Below are positions 1 to 6,426 of a stretch of DNA of 10,438 nt, piece by piece (the stretch's first letter is position 1; the number at the start of each line of letters is the position of its first letter). The notes under the pieces are model-generated. The model did not search any database, was not told the DNA's origin, and worked only from the letters and a program-made list of their open reading frames with translations. This stretch comes from Candidatus Dojkabacteria bacterium (lineage in GTDB: Bacteria > Patescibacteriota > Dojkabacteria > SC72): the NCBI GenBank assembly GCA_012800885.1, contig JAAZIL010000016.1, positions 1-10,438 on the forward strand, in the 5' to 3' direction. The translations under genes were made by a program, and so were the position numbers.

Positions 1-1022
1 CCATTCTGATACAGAAGCAGTTTAGCACCAGAGTAGAGCCTATCAAGTGTACCAAAGGTTCCGAAAGTTGTATCAACAAAATTCCCTGTCACAATTGCAG
101 TACCACCTGCATCGGGATCTGAGAGAGTTAGTCCAAAGCCACTTATAGAGGCGTTAGTTAAATCAAGTGTGTCTGTAGGTCCTGAAGGAATTAGATGGGT
201 GGTAGGAGTAGATTTGTATAATCCAGCATCTGAACTTCCATCACCTGTTCCGTATGCTGCCCAGTAGTAACCTGAAGCTGTAGTTGAAGTTGAAATAGTA
301 TGACTACCAATTGCAAATGTTCCTCCTGGATAGAGAGCCCCTAGGTCAACTGCATTACTTCCAATAGTACAGCTAACAGTTGGAAGATCTTTCACTTCAG
401 CAGTAATTACAACAGCATCATTTGTTAGAAGATATATTTTAAAAGACATAGAATCTAAGACAGCACCTGATTTTGTCGTTATAGTTAGAAGATGTTCCCC
501 AGCAGATGTGTTAGTTCCTATTCTTCCTGTTGCACCGTTAGATATTTTAACACCGTAAGTTGTTCCTGCTGTTAACTCTCCTACATTGGATATGGTAATT
601 GTATCTACTGAACCGGTCCCAGAGCCTTGTGTACAGGCAGCTGCAAGCGCACCTCCACTACTAGGAAGTCCGCTGTCAATTGCCCAATTAGTACCACTCA
701 TATCTACAGCAGATGATGACACGGCAGTGGCTGAAAGAGTATTTGCTACTCTACACCATGTTGTATCTTCTGCGTCAGGAAATTCAATTGTAATAGTGCC
801 ACCAGTAGGTATGGTTGTTGCAGGATCTATCGCAAGGATAATTTCTACCTCTTGTCCTGTGCTACCATTTAATCCAGATTTCAGTCTACTAAGAGAGATA
901 TATACTGCTTGTAATGCAGCGGCTTGAGTAGCTGATACTATAAAGAAGGCGAGGAGAGATACAAGAAAAAACGTTGGTACAAGTACCTTTATCGCTTTAG
1001 CATATTTTCTCATTTTGAACAT
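1..1022 (-). CDS. Exported surface protein, beta-sandwich type (3' end cut by window edge)
   Basis: An open frame without stops covers at least 340 codons and leaves the window at its left edge, so the C-terminus is missing. The N-terminus is a clear signal peptide: basic residues (MRKYAKAIK) then a hydrophobic core (about residues 13-30) and a likely cleavage after ATQA near residue 34. The mature part is rich in Ser, Thr, Gly and Ala and poor in charge, with strand-like segments such as GGTITIEFP (74-82). A second module around residues 216-300 contains DLGALYPGG, ASGYYWAAYG and SGFGLTL, and resembles a module in the neighbouring surface gene. Such beta-sandwich proteins are common in CPR genomes and may form a surface layer or appendage; this role is inference. 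The start could be the ATG at 1022 or the in-frame ATG at 1013. Neither has a Shine-Dalgarno site. The gene lies downstream of the surface gene at 1093-2286, with its own promoter candidate between them. Confidence 0.8.
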   Translation of the reverse strand, partial: MFKMRKYAKAIKVLVPTFFLVSLLAFFIVSATQAAALQAVYISLSRLKSGLNGSTGQEVEIILAIDPATTIPTGGTITIEFPDAEDTTWCRVANTLSATAVSSSAVDMSGTNWAIDSGLPSSGGALAAACTQGSGTGSVDTITISNVGELTAGTTYGVKISNGATGRIGTNTSAGEHLLTITTKSGAVLDSMSFKIYLLTNDAVVITAEVKDLPTVSCTIGSNAVDLGALYPGGTFAIGSHTISTSTTASGYYWAAYGTGDGSSDAGLYKSTPTTHLIPSGPTDTLDLTNASISGFGLTLSDPDAGGTAIVTGNFVDTTFGTFGTLDRLYSGAKLLLYQN

Positions 1023-1061
1023 AAAAAAAATTACTTAAACAGACAATCTATAACTTAATTT

Positions 1062-1090
1062 ATGGTATATGTTCTTAGAGAGGTTGTCAA
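1062..1090 (-). promoter_or_regulatory. Candidate sigma70-like promoter for the left surface protein gene
   Basis: On the minus strand a perfect -35 box TTGACA (1090-1085) is followed after exactly 17 bp by TACCAT (1067-1062), which matches four of six bases of the -10 consensus. It starts just after the stop codon of the upstream surface gene and would give a leader of roughly 33-42 nt. The boxes are seen directly; promoter activity is inference. Confidence 0.5.
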
Positions 1091-1092
1091 GG

Positions 1093-2286
1093 CTAGAATC
1101 TCGGTACTAGGAGCAGATATACAGTTTCCTGATAATCTGTCCCTGCTGATTTATCAGTACCCGGTTTAGCAATTACTTTTAGAGCCATCCTCCCATCAAA
1201 TAGAGGACCGGAAGCGTCATATACTTTAGTATCAGTAGTTCCTACAATACCGACACTATTTCCACTACTGCTGTAATTAGAAGTAGCAGAGAGAGTACCT
1301 AGATAGGAGTATGATCCTTGAGCAATATATTCATTTTGAAGTCCAAAACCGTCAGGAGATGTGTCTAAATTGGCATTAGCTGATAAAACAGTTTGACCAG
1401 TAGTAGGGCTTTTTAGACCACCATTTACACCTCTTACAAGAATAGCAAAACCTCCTCGAGAGTTACTGCTTCCATCTAACCAGATTCTATCTTCTGCTGT
1501 TGTTGGAGCACTACCACCTATTAATGCATATGCTCCTGTAAAGTAGATATTGTGTGGTGGAGATGTCTCAGCATTAATACCATTCTCATCAGCAATATCA
1601 ATATCGAAGAATACAGAACCTCCTGATGTAGTAGTAGTTGCTATTGGGCCTGGATCTGTCTGTGTAAAATCTCCTTTAAGTGCAAACACCCTTATATTAT
1701 ATGTTGTGTTCGGTTGTAATCCTTTAATATTAAAATCTTCGCTTTCCCAATCGTTTTTTGTTAAGAAATCATTTAAATTATGTGTAGATTGGTATTCAGG
1801 TGTAAAGGTTGTACCATCGATATATCTAGTATCTGATACAAAGTTATCTTGAGATATCATTACAGCATATAGTGTATCAGTGGGATTACCGTTTGTATCT
1901 ATTTCAAATCTTGCTCTGTCATAACAACCACTAGGGCCACATATTGCGACCATACCACCTGTGAGCAAGTCAGAGGGACCTGATTGACAATTAGTTGAAC
2001 CTGAAGAGGTAGCTTCAAAACACACTATATCAGGAACAGCTGGTAAGAAGGCTTGCTCTGGACTAGTAAATATTTTATAGTTAGTAGAGTAATTTCTTGG
2101 GTTGTTAGATATTCTTCCTACTTCGATTAGAGCAGAATAGTCTTTACTTACACTCTCAAGTGTACCTCCACCTTTTGTAGTAGCTCCTACTATTTTGTAA
2201 TTAGTTGAATCTAGTTCTGCACCGTAGAGAAGCAGAGGGAATAGGGATAGATAAATTGTTAATATTATTAGTAATATCTTTTTCAT
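1093..2286 (-). CDS. Exported surface protein with fibronectin-III-like and C-terminal beta-sandwich domains
   Basis: The protein has 397 residues. I start it at the ATG at 2286 because it opens a textbook signal peptide (MKKILLIILT, hydrophobic to about residue 21, cleavage near YGA). The frame stays open upstream, but only by reading back through the tRNA gene. After the signal comes a segment with a repeated STNYKI motif (27-32 and 67-72), then a Cys-containing stretch (C89, C100, C116, C121) that could form disulfides. Residues about 135-220 look like a fibronectin type III fold, with the hallmark LQPNTTYNIRVFAL (190-203). The C-terminal part (about 225-397) has SRGGFAILVRG, DGFGLQ and DYQETVYLLLV and resembles the module in the neighbouring surface gene. 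The chain ends right after the last strand (VPRF), with no sorting signal or transmembrane anchor. It is probably displayed at the cell surface or released. Its precise function is unknown. Confidence 0.85.
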   Translation of the reverse strand: MKKILLIILTIYLSLFPLLLYGAELDSTNYKIVGATTKGGGTLESVSKDYSALIEVGRISNNPRNYSTNYKIFTSPEQAFLPAVPDIVCFEATSSGSTNCQSGPSDLLTGGMVAICGPSGCYDRARFEIDTNGNPTDTLYAVMISQDNFVSDTRYIDGTTFTPEYQSTHNLNDFLTKNDWESEDFNIKGLQPNTTYNIRVFALKGDFTQTDPGPIATTTTSGGSVFFDIDIADENGINAETSPPHNIYFTGAYALIGGSAPTTAEDRIWLDGSSNSRGGFAILVRGVNGGLKSPTTGQTVLSANANLDTSPDGFGLQNEYIAQGSYSYLGTLSATSNYSSSGNSVGIVGTTDTKVYDASGPLFDGRMALKVIAKPGTDKSAGTDYQETVYLLLVPRF

Positions 2287-2301
2287 ATCTAGATATATAC
2301 A

Positions 2302-2331
2302 ATGATATTGTAAATTAGTAATAATAGTCAA
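2302..2331 (-). promoter_or_regulatory. Candidate promoter for the surface gene at 1093-2286
   Basis: On the minus strand TTGACT (2331-2326, five of six to consensus) is followed after 18 bp by TATCAT (2307-2302, five of six). Transcription would start near 2295, only about 9 nt before the ATG at 2286, so the mRNA would be almost leaderless. It is arranged back to back with the tRNA promoter. Confidence 0.5.
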
Positions 2332-2348
2332 ATAGTAAATAGTGTTTA

Positions 2349-2357
2349 TGATATAAT
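2349..2357 (+). promoter_or_regulatory. Extended -10 promoter for tRNA-Ser and ddl
   Basis: The sequence TGATATAAT contains a perfect TATAAT preceded by the TGn extension. It ends 9 bp before the first base of the tRNA, so transcription would start almost at the mature 5' end. No convincing -35 box lies 16-18 bp upstream, which is normal for extended -10 promoters. The TATAAT match is direct; use as a promoter is inference. Confidence 0.6.
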
Positions 2358-2366
2358 TTGTGGCTA

Positions 2367-2453
2367 GGAGAGATGACAGAGTGGTCGAATGTGACGGTCT
2401 TGAAAACCGTTGTCTCAGCAATGGGACCGTGGGTTCGAATCCCACTCTCTCCG
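2367..2453 (+). tRNA. tRNA-Ser (anticodon UGA)
   Basis: The 87-nt sequence folds as a class II tRNA. The acceptor stem pairs GGAGAGA (2367-2373) with TCTCTCC (2446-2452), with discriminator G at 2453. The D stem is ACA/TGT. The anticodon stem ACGGT/ACCGT encloses loop CTTGAAA, giving anticodon TGA (2401-2403), which reads UCA and probably other UCN codons. A long variable arm (GTCTC paired with GGGAC) is diagnostic for serine, leucine or bacterial tyrosine tRNAs, and the anticodon assigns it to serine. The T stem is GTGGG/CCCAC with loop TTCGAAT. No CCA is encoded (TTT follows G2453), so the 3' end must be completed by a CCA-adding enzyme, and one is encoded at 6423-7841. The gene is directly upstream of ddl. 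Confidence 0.96.
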
Positions 2454-2478
2454 TTTCTAATTTTTGTCACTCTTGTTT

Positions 2479-3573
2479 ATGCTTTTTCCTTGGGATCACA
2501 AAAAGAAAAAAGACTTATGTATTCTTTTTGGTGGTGTATCTACTGAACATAAGGTCTCAATTGATTCAGCAAAGAATATCTTTAAGAGCATCAATAAAGA
2601 GAAGTACAATATTACCCTAGTGGGTATTACAAAGAAGGGAAGATGGTACCTGCAGAGTCCTAAGATATTTACACAGAAGGAGATAGATGAGGTAGAAGAG
2701 AGTGATGAAGAAGTATTCCTACTTCCTAGTTTAGAAGGTAGACTTGTATATGTCTCTAATCTGAGTAAAAGAATAGATATTGATGTAATCTTTCCAGTAC
2801 TACACGGCAATATGGGTGAAGATGGCAGTCTTCAAGGATTATTTAAGTTGGTAGATATCCCCTATGTAGGTTCTAGTATATTAGGGTCTTGTCTAGGGTT
2901 AGATAAAGATCTTAGTAAGAGGTTGTTTAGGGAGAATAATATACCAACTCCTAATTTTATGGTTTTCAGAGATCATGAAAAGATAGATACTAACAGTATT
3001 GTGTATAAGTTAGGTCTCCCAGTTGTAGTAAAACCATCAAGTATGGGTTCATCTATTGGAGTAAGTATAGCGAGAAAACAAGCTGAGATACTTACAAGTT
3101 TTAAGAATGCTTTTAAGTATGACAGGAAGGTTATTGTTGAAGAATATATTGAGGGTAGAGAGTTAGAGTGTTCTGTTTTAGGAAATGAGAGATCGCGAGT
3201 ATCACCTGTAGGAGAGGTAATACCTAATAATGAGTTTTATTCATACTCTGCTAAATATTCTTCTGATAGTAAAACAGAGATCATTATTCCTGCGAAGCTA
3301 GAGAGTAAGAAAGAGAAAGAGATAAGAATGTTAGCAAAGAAAGCATTTAATACCCTCTGTTGTGAAGGTATGGCGAGAGTAGACTTCTTTTTAAAGAGTG
3401 ATGATACTGTATTAGTAAATGAAGTGAATACAACACCTGGTTTTACAGATATTAGTATGTATCCAAAGTTATGGGAGGAGGGAGGTATTAAGTATTCAGA
3501 CTTAATAGATAGGCTAATAGAGTTAGCAATAGAGAGGTATGAGAGGGAATATATTCTAAAGAGGACTATTTAG
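2479..3573 (+). CDS. ddl: D-alanine--D-alanine ligase
   Basis: This ATP-grasp enzyme joins two D-alanines for the peptidoglycan stem peptide in the cytoplasm. At 364 residues it is close to the usual family length. Visible motifs are LFGGVSTEH near the N-terminus (E23), VLHGNMGEDGSLQG (107-120), the ATP-binding VVVKPSSMGSSIGV (182-195), EFYSYSAKY in the omega loop (252-260), MARVDFF (298-304; R300, D302) and VNEVNTTPGF (313-322; metal ligands E315 and N317). The FYSYSAKY loop is the ligase form that makes D-Ala-D-Ala rather than the VanA-type depsipeptide form. I chose the ATG at 2479; a TTG at 2464 in the same frame is possible, but it is only 10 nt from the tRNA. Neither has a Shine-Dalgarno site. 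The gene is probably co-transcribed with the tRNA and overlaps the convergent gene by 8 bp. Its presence argues for a bacterial host with peptidoglycan. Confidence 0.95.
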   Translation: MLFPWDHKKKKDLCILFGGVSTEHKVSIDSAKNIFKSINKEKYNITLVGITKKGRWYLQSPKIFTQKEIDEVEESDEEVFLLPSLEGRLVYVSNLSKRIDIDVIFPVLHGNMGEDGSLQGLFKLVDIPYVGSSILGSCLGLDKDLSKRLFRENNIPTPNFMVFRDHEKIDTNSIVYKLGLPVVVKPSSMGSSIGVSIARKQAEILTSFKNAFKYDRKVIVEEYIEGRELECSVLGNERSRVSPVGEVIPNNEFYSYSAKYSSDSKTEIIIPAKLESKKEKEIRMLAKKAFNTLCCEGMARVDFFLKSDDTVLVNEVNTTPGFTDISMYPKLWEEGGIKYSDLIDRLIELAIERYEREYILKRTI

Positions 3574-4213
3574 TATTAATGGTAATGCTGTGTACACCCC
3601 AATCCTTTTGTGCATTGTACATAACAAGTTCTATATAATATCCAGGTACTTCTAGGGTCATAAATGCATATGTTCCCATACCTTTTACAGTTTCCCTTCT
3701 TTTTTTCTTTACTTTAGCATCAGATATATTGATAGAGTTTAATCTATCTACCACATTTCGAAATTCTGTTTTAGGTACAACTATTTGATATGTAACAGTT
3801 GTAAGTTCATATGCAGCACTGATATTTTTCTGCTTAACTTTCTCAAGAAAGGAGTTTGCAAGATTAAAAGGTTCAGCTTTAATATATGTAATAATTATAA
3901 TAGCAAGTACAAACAGAAAGAGGAGTGGTATCCCTATTGCTAATGTGTAGAGCAAAGGCTTTTTCTGGAGAATATCTATCTTCTTTCTAGCAGTTTTATC
4001 CTTAATGCCTACTTTCTCTTCCTTTTCTTCTGTCAAATGCTTCTGTTTTGAGAGAAGTCTCTCAAAGAGAGTAGTAATAGCTTTAATAAAGTTAAGAAAT
4101 TGAATCTTTAAGGTTTTACTATCCCTTTCTTTTGTTTTAATAGGTGATTTAAGAGGTTTATCGTCTTGCTCTGTTTTACTCTTTCCCAGAGGAGTAGGGG
4201 CTTTTAATTTCAT
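3566..4213 (-). CDS. Single-pass membrane protein with possible NTF2-like outer domain
   Basis: I do not recognise a named family for this 215-residue protein. Residues 1-85 are strongly charged (many Lys and Glu) and should be cytoplasmic. One transmembrane helix spans about 86-111 (LLYTLAIGIPLLFLFVLAII). The outer part, 112-215, has helical then strand-like character. It starts with ANSFLEKVKQKNISAAYEL, followed by TEFRNVVDRLN and strands such as YAFMTLEVPGYYIELVMYN. This layout, a helix with a 'xxFLxxVxxxNxxxAYxL' pattern followed by a sheet, resembles NTF2-like domains of the DUF4864/DUF3887/DUF4878 type found on bacterial membrane proteins, but that assignment is tentative. The basic N-terminal tail might touch nucleic acid or anionic lipid. 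Its 3' end overlaps ddl tail to tail. Its 5' end shares a 123-bp divergent region with the phosphatidyltransferase gene. No Shine-Dalgarno site is visible. Confidence 0.8.
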   Translation of the reverse strand: MKLKAPTPLGKSKTEQDDKPLKSPIKTKERDSKTLKIQFLNFIKAITTLFERLLSKQKHLTEEKEEKVGIKDKTARKKIDILQKKPLLYTLAIGIPLLFLFVLAIIIITYIKAEPFNLANSFLEKVKQKNISAAYELTTVTYQIVVPKTEFRNVVDRLNSINISDAKVKKKRRETVKGMGTYAFMTLEVPGYYIELVMYNAQKDWGVHSITINTK

Positions 4214-4279
4214 TTTTAAGAGAGAATTATTACTACATTTAACTTACCATTTAAAACAAGTGTATTCAAGTATATTGTA

Positions 4280-4308
4280 TTGCATTTGTTGTATTAATGT
4301 AATATATT
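4280..4308 (+). promoter_or_regulatory. Weak candidate promoter for the phosphatidyltransferase gene
   Basis: In the 123-bp divergent gap 4214-4336, TTGCAT (4280-4285) is followed after 17 bp by TATATT (4303-4308, five of six to the -10 consensus). Transcription would start about 20 nt before the ATG at 4337. The whole gap is very AT-rich, so chance matches are likely. I saw no convincing minus-strand promoter in it. Confidence 0.3.
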
Positions 4309-4336
4309 TAGCCAATTAAGATAATAGTAGAAATAT

Positions 4337-5182
4337 ATGTTTAATAAAGATAAAAAGAGGAAGAGAAAAAAGGAGGAAAGCAAAGAGTATAATCTTTTTG
4401 ATGCAAAATCCTTAGATGAATTTATTGAAGCTCTTACCTTGGGTTTTAGTAAAACGTTTGAGAAGGAGGTTAAAGAGCAGTTAAGGAAATTAAGGATTGA
4501 GTATAGAAGGGATGATCAGAATGCGATAAATACAGGTATTACTGCTAATGTTGAAGAGAAGGCAAAAGAGTGGATATGTCCTCGTATACCTGAGTGGGTA
4601 AATCCAGATATGTTGACACTGTTAGGGGTATTTGCAGCAGTTATGATAGCTTTCGGTTTTGTATATGGTTTTTTTAATAGATATTACTTAATTCTTGTTG
4701 TTGTAGGTTTGTTTCTACATTGGTTCGGTGATTCATTTGATGGTAGTTTGGCAAGATACAGAAAAAAGACAAGACCTAATTATGGTTACTATATTGATCA
4801 TGTTGTTGATAGTATAGCCCTATTTATACTAGGTTTAGGTTTAGGTTTATCAGGGTTTGTAAAAATAGAGATAGCCTTTCTTTTTGTAATTATGTATCTA
4901 ATACTGATGATACATGTAGAATTAGTAACTTATGTCCAGAATGAGTTTAAATACTCTTTTGGTTTAATTGGGCCTACAGAGATTAGAATTATTGGAGTGA
5001 TATTTACAATAATAATGTTCTTTATGCCTGTAAAATATTTTGATGTCTACGGGCACTATTTAACACAGTATGATTACGCTGTTCTGTTTACAAGTGTGAT
5101 TATGTTTCTTGTTATCATTTTCAGTATTATTACAAAGGGTGTAGAGCTGGATAAAATTGATAGGAAGAAATGGAGAGATTAG
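4337..5182 (+). CDS. CDP-alcohol phosphatidyltransferase family membrane protein
   Basis: Enzymes of this family transfer a phosphatidyl group from a CDP-linked lipid to an alcohol (glycerol phosphate, inositol phosphate, serine and others) at the cytoplasmic membrane. The signature is clear: D132, D135, G136, A139, R140, G150, D154, D158 within GDSFDGSLARYRKK and GYYIDHVVDS. There are nine residues between R140 and G150, whereas many members have eight. About six hydrophobic segments follow the layout of the family, roughly 92-111, 114-130, 157-175, 178-199, 215-231 and 247-266. The first 85 residues form a soluble, very charged extension beginning MFNKDKKRKRKKEE, of unknown role. The alcohol acceptor cannot be read from the sequence. 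The ATG at 4337 has no Shine-Dalgarno site. Compared with many CPR genomes, which have little lipid synthesis, this gene suggests some head-group modification. Confidence 0.9.
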   Translation: MFNKDKKRKRKKEESKEYNLFDAKSLDEFIEALTLGFSKTFEKEVKEQLRKLRIEYRRDDQNAINTGITANVEEKAKEWICPRIPEWVNPDMLTLLGVFAAVMIAFGFVYGFFNRYYLILVVVGLFLHWFGDSFDGSLARYRKKTRPNYGYYIDHVVDSIALFILGLGLGLSGFVKIEIAFLFVIMYLILMIHVELVTYVQNEFKYSFGLIGPTEIRIIGVIFTIIMFFMPVKYFDVYGHYLTQYDYAVLFTSVIMFLVIIFSIITKGVELDKIDRKKWRD

Positions 5183-5218
5183 CTGTAAGTACTTTTTAAT
5201 TTTTGTAGCTTAAAATAG

Positions 5219-5247
5219 CTAGGTATCTAACTTAAGAGGATACCTAG
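5219..5247 (+). promoter_or_regulatory. Perfect 9-bp inverted repeat abutting a start codon
   Basis: CTAGGTATC (5219-5227) and GATACCTAG (5239-5247) are exact reverse complements separated by 11 nt, and the second arm ends at the base before the ATG at 5248. The spacer and start of the right arm hold AAGAGG (5234-5239), a fair Shine-Dalgarno site 8 nt from the ATG. In RNA the hairpin would partly bury this site. As DNA, the arms are about 20 bp apart centre to centre, which suits a dimeric regulator. Three TAGCT copies (5180, 5206, 5216) and a -10-like TAAAAT (5211-5216) lie just upstream. No T-tract follows, so it is not an intrinsic terminator. The repeat is direct; its function is inference. 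Confidence 0.6.
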
Positions 5248-6426
5248 ATGAGAAAACTTTTACTCTCTATTTTGCTTCTCTGCTTCTCCTCTTCTTTTCT
5301 TTATGCAAATAGATACTTTGAAGAGAGGCATATCTCTGAGAACCGATATTTTGATACATTAGGTTACGGTGTTGGAGAGCTGTTAGAGAGTAAGGAGTGT
5401 CCTAACTGTGTTGAATACGATATCAGTGATGTGTATGGTAGCGATAGTGAGGAGATATTACAAAATACTAGGATTTTTGATGTTACTATTCCTGATTCAA
5501 ACTACGGAATAATTAGAATACCTAATATTCATGACAGAGTCTCACTTCCTCCTTACTCTAGTTTAGATGTTGTATATTGGTCTTTTAATTTAGCCCAAAG
5601 AGATGTAAATATTACTAAACTGTATGTATTTCTCTCCAGAGGTATTGTTAAGTATGGAGATTTAAGAAAAGTCTTGTATACGGAGGGAGAGTATAGGGAG
5701 ATCCCTATTACATATTTAGCTTGGTATTATCCTAGATTTGGCATAGTAAGGGAGTATCCAGGAATAGGTGTGGTAAAACATGAGGAGGGGTATATAGATG
5801 GAAAGATATTGGATAGATTCTATATCAGAAGTCCTTTAGAGTTTTGTAGATGGGAAGCTAATGTAGAAGGGGATTATGCATTTTTAAAAGTATATGTTAA
5901 AAACAATTCTTCTTGGCGACTAGATGGTGTTGTTTTTAATCACTCTGATTACACAAATAGTAGAACCTTTCAACCAAATGAAGAGCATCTGTATGAGTAT
6001 GTAATTAGTACTGTAGAACAGAGCAATAATCTAGGTTATGCCAATATATTTAATCCAAATAGTCAGACACAGTGTGCAGTATTAGGGGAAAATACAGGAT
6101 CAGACTATGTAGGGGATTCACCTCCCGTAGCAGGATTACGAGAGGAGAATGGAGATTATCTTGAATATATAGGTTCGCGTGTAAGACCTCTGGTAGATTC
6201 ATTCTGTGTTACACAGATTCCGTATACTCTGTATTCAGGAGAGATGGTACTACAGAATAATGATGAGGAGATAACGGAAGAAAAAGAAATTATATCTGAA
6301 GAAGAGAAAACTTTTGGGGAGATATTTGGGATAAAGAAATTGCCTCAGACCCATTTTAGAAGTAACAACCTTCTTGTTGTTCTTTCAAGACTTTGGTACT
6401 ATCTTACTAGGAGGCTATTCAGATGA
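5248..6426 (+). CDS. Secreted protein of unknown function with sortase-like C-terminal tail
   Basis: The product has 392 residues and I do not recognise its family. A signal peptide is plain (MRKLLLSILLLCFSSSFLYA, cleavage near residue 20). The mature part has a CPNC pair (C51, C54) and three further cysteines (C200, C276, C320), compatible with disulfides outside the cell. The middle (about 197-256) has strand patterns such as AFLKVYVKNN that resemble extracellular beta-sandwich (DUF11-like) domains; this is a weak assignment. An acidic linker (340-356) leads to KKLPQTH (363-369), a short hydrophobic run (about 373-386) and a basic end (TRRLFR). That order matches a cell-wall sorting signal, but the usual Gly after LPQT is His. 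Translation probably uses AAGAGG at 5234-5239. The TGA stop overlaps the ATG of the next gene (ATGA), which implies translational coupling. It is the only gene in the window that ends in TGA. Confidence 0.85.
   Translation: MRKLLLSILLLCFSSSFLYANRYFEERHISENRYFDTLGYGVGELLESKECPNCVEYDISDVYGSDSEEILQNTRIFDVTIPDSNYGIIRIPNIHDRVSLPPYSSLDVVYWSFNLAQRDVNITKLYVFLSRGIVKYGDLRKVLYTEGEYREIPITYLAWYYPRFGIVREYPGIGVVKHEEGYIDGKILDRFYIRSPLEFCRWEANVEGDYAFLKVYVKNNSSWRLDGVVFNHSDYTNSRTFQPNEEHLYEYVISTVEQSNNLGYANIFNPNSQTQCAVLGENTGSDYVGDSPPVAGLREENGDYLEYIGSRVRPLVDSFCVTQIPYTLYSGEMVLQNNDEEITEEKEIISEEEKTFGEIFGIKKLPQTHFRSNNLLVVLSRLWYYLTRRLFR
6409..6414 (+). promoter_or_regulatory. Perfect Shine-Dalgarno site for the CCA-adding enzyme gene
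   Basis: AGGAGG lies inside the end of the upstream coding region, with 8 nt to the ATG at 6423. It fixes this start firmly and is the only full-consensus ribosome binding site I see in the window. Confidence 0.85.

Noticed and set aside
586..927. Plus-strand open frame of 113 codons
   Set aside because: It lies fully inside the minus-strand surface protein gene, which has a signal peptide and sensible composition; the plus-strand translation has no recognisable features.
2287..2445. N-terminal extension of the surface gene up to 2445
   Set aside because: The extra 53 codons read back through the tRNA-Ser gene and its promoter; the signal peptide begins at the ATG at 2286.
2358..2620. Small plus-strand frames across the tRNA
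   Set aside because: They are readings of the tRNA and of the start of ddl in the wrong frame, with no family features.
4831..4848. Three tandem AGGTTT hexamers, telomere-like
   Set aside because: They lie in a membrane helix of the phosphatidyltransferase and encode alternating Gly and Leu; three copies are explained by the protein sequence.
5219..5247. Intrinsic terminator for the phosphatidyltransferase gene
   Set aside because: The hairpin is not followed by a T-tract on the plus strand and its stem is not GC-rich; position against the ATG suits a regulatory site better.
6424..6426. Possible recoding of TGA as glycine (as in Gracilibacteria and SR1)
   Set aside because: No TGA interrupts any conserved gene and conserved glycines use GGN codons. 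Here TGA ends a gene within a standard ATGA overlap, and TAA follows two codons on in any case.
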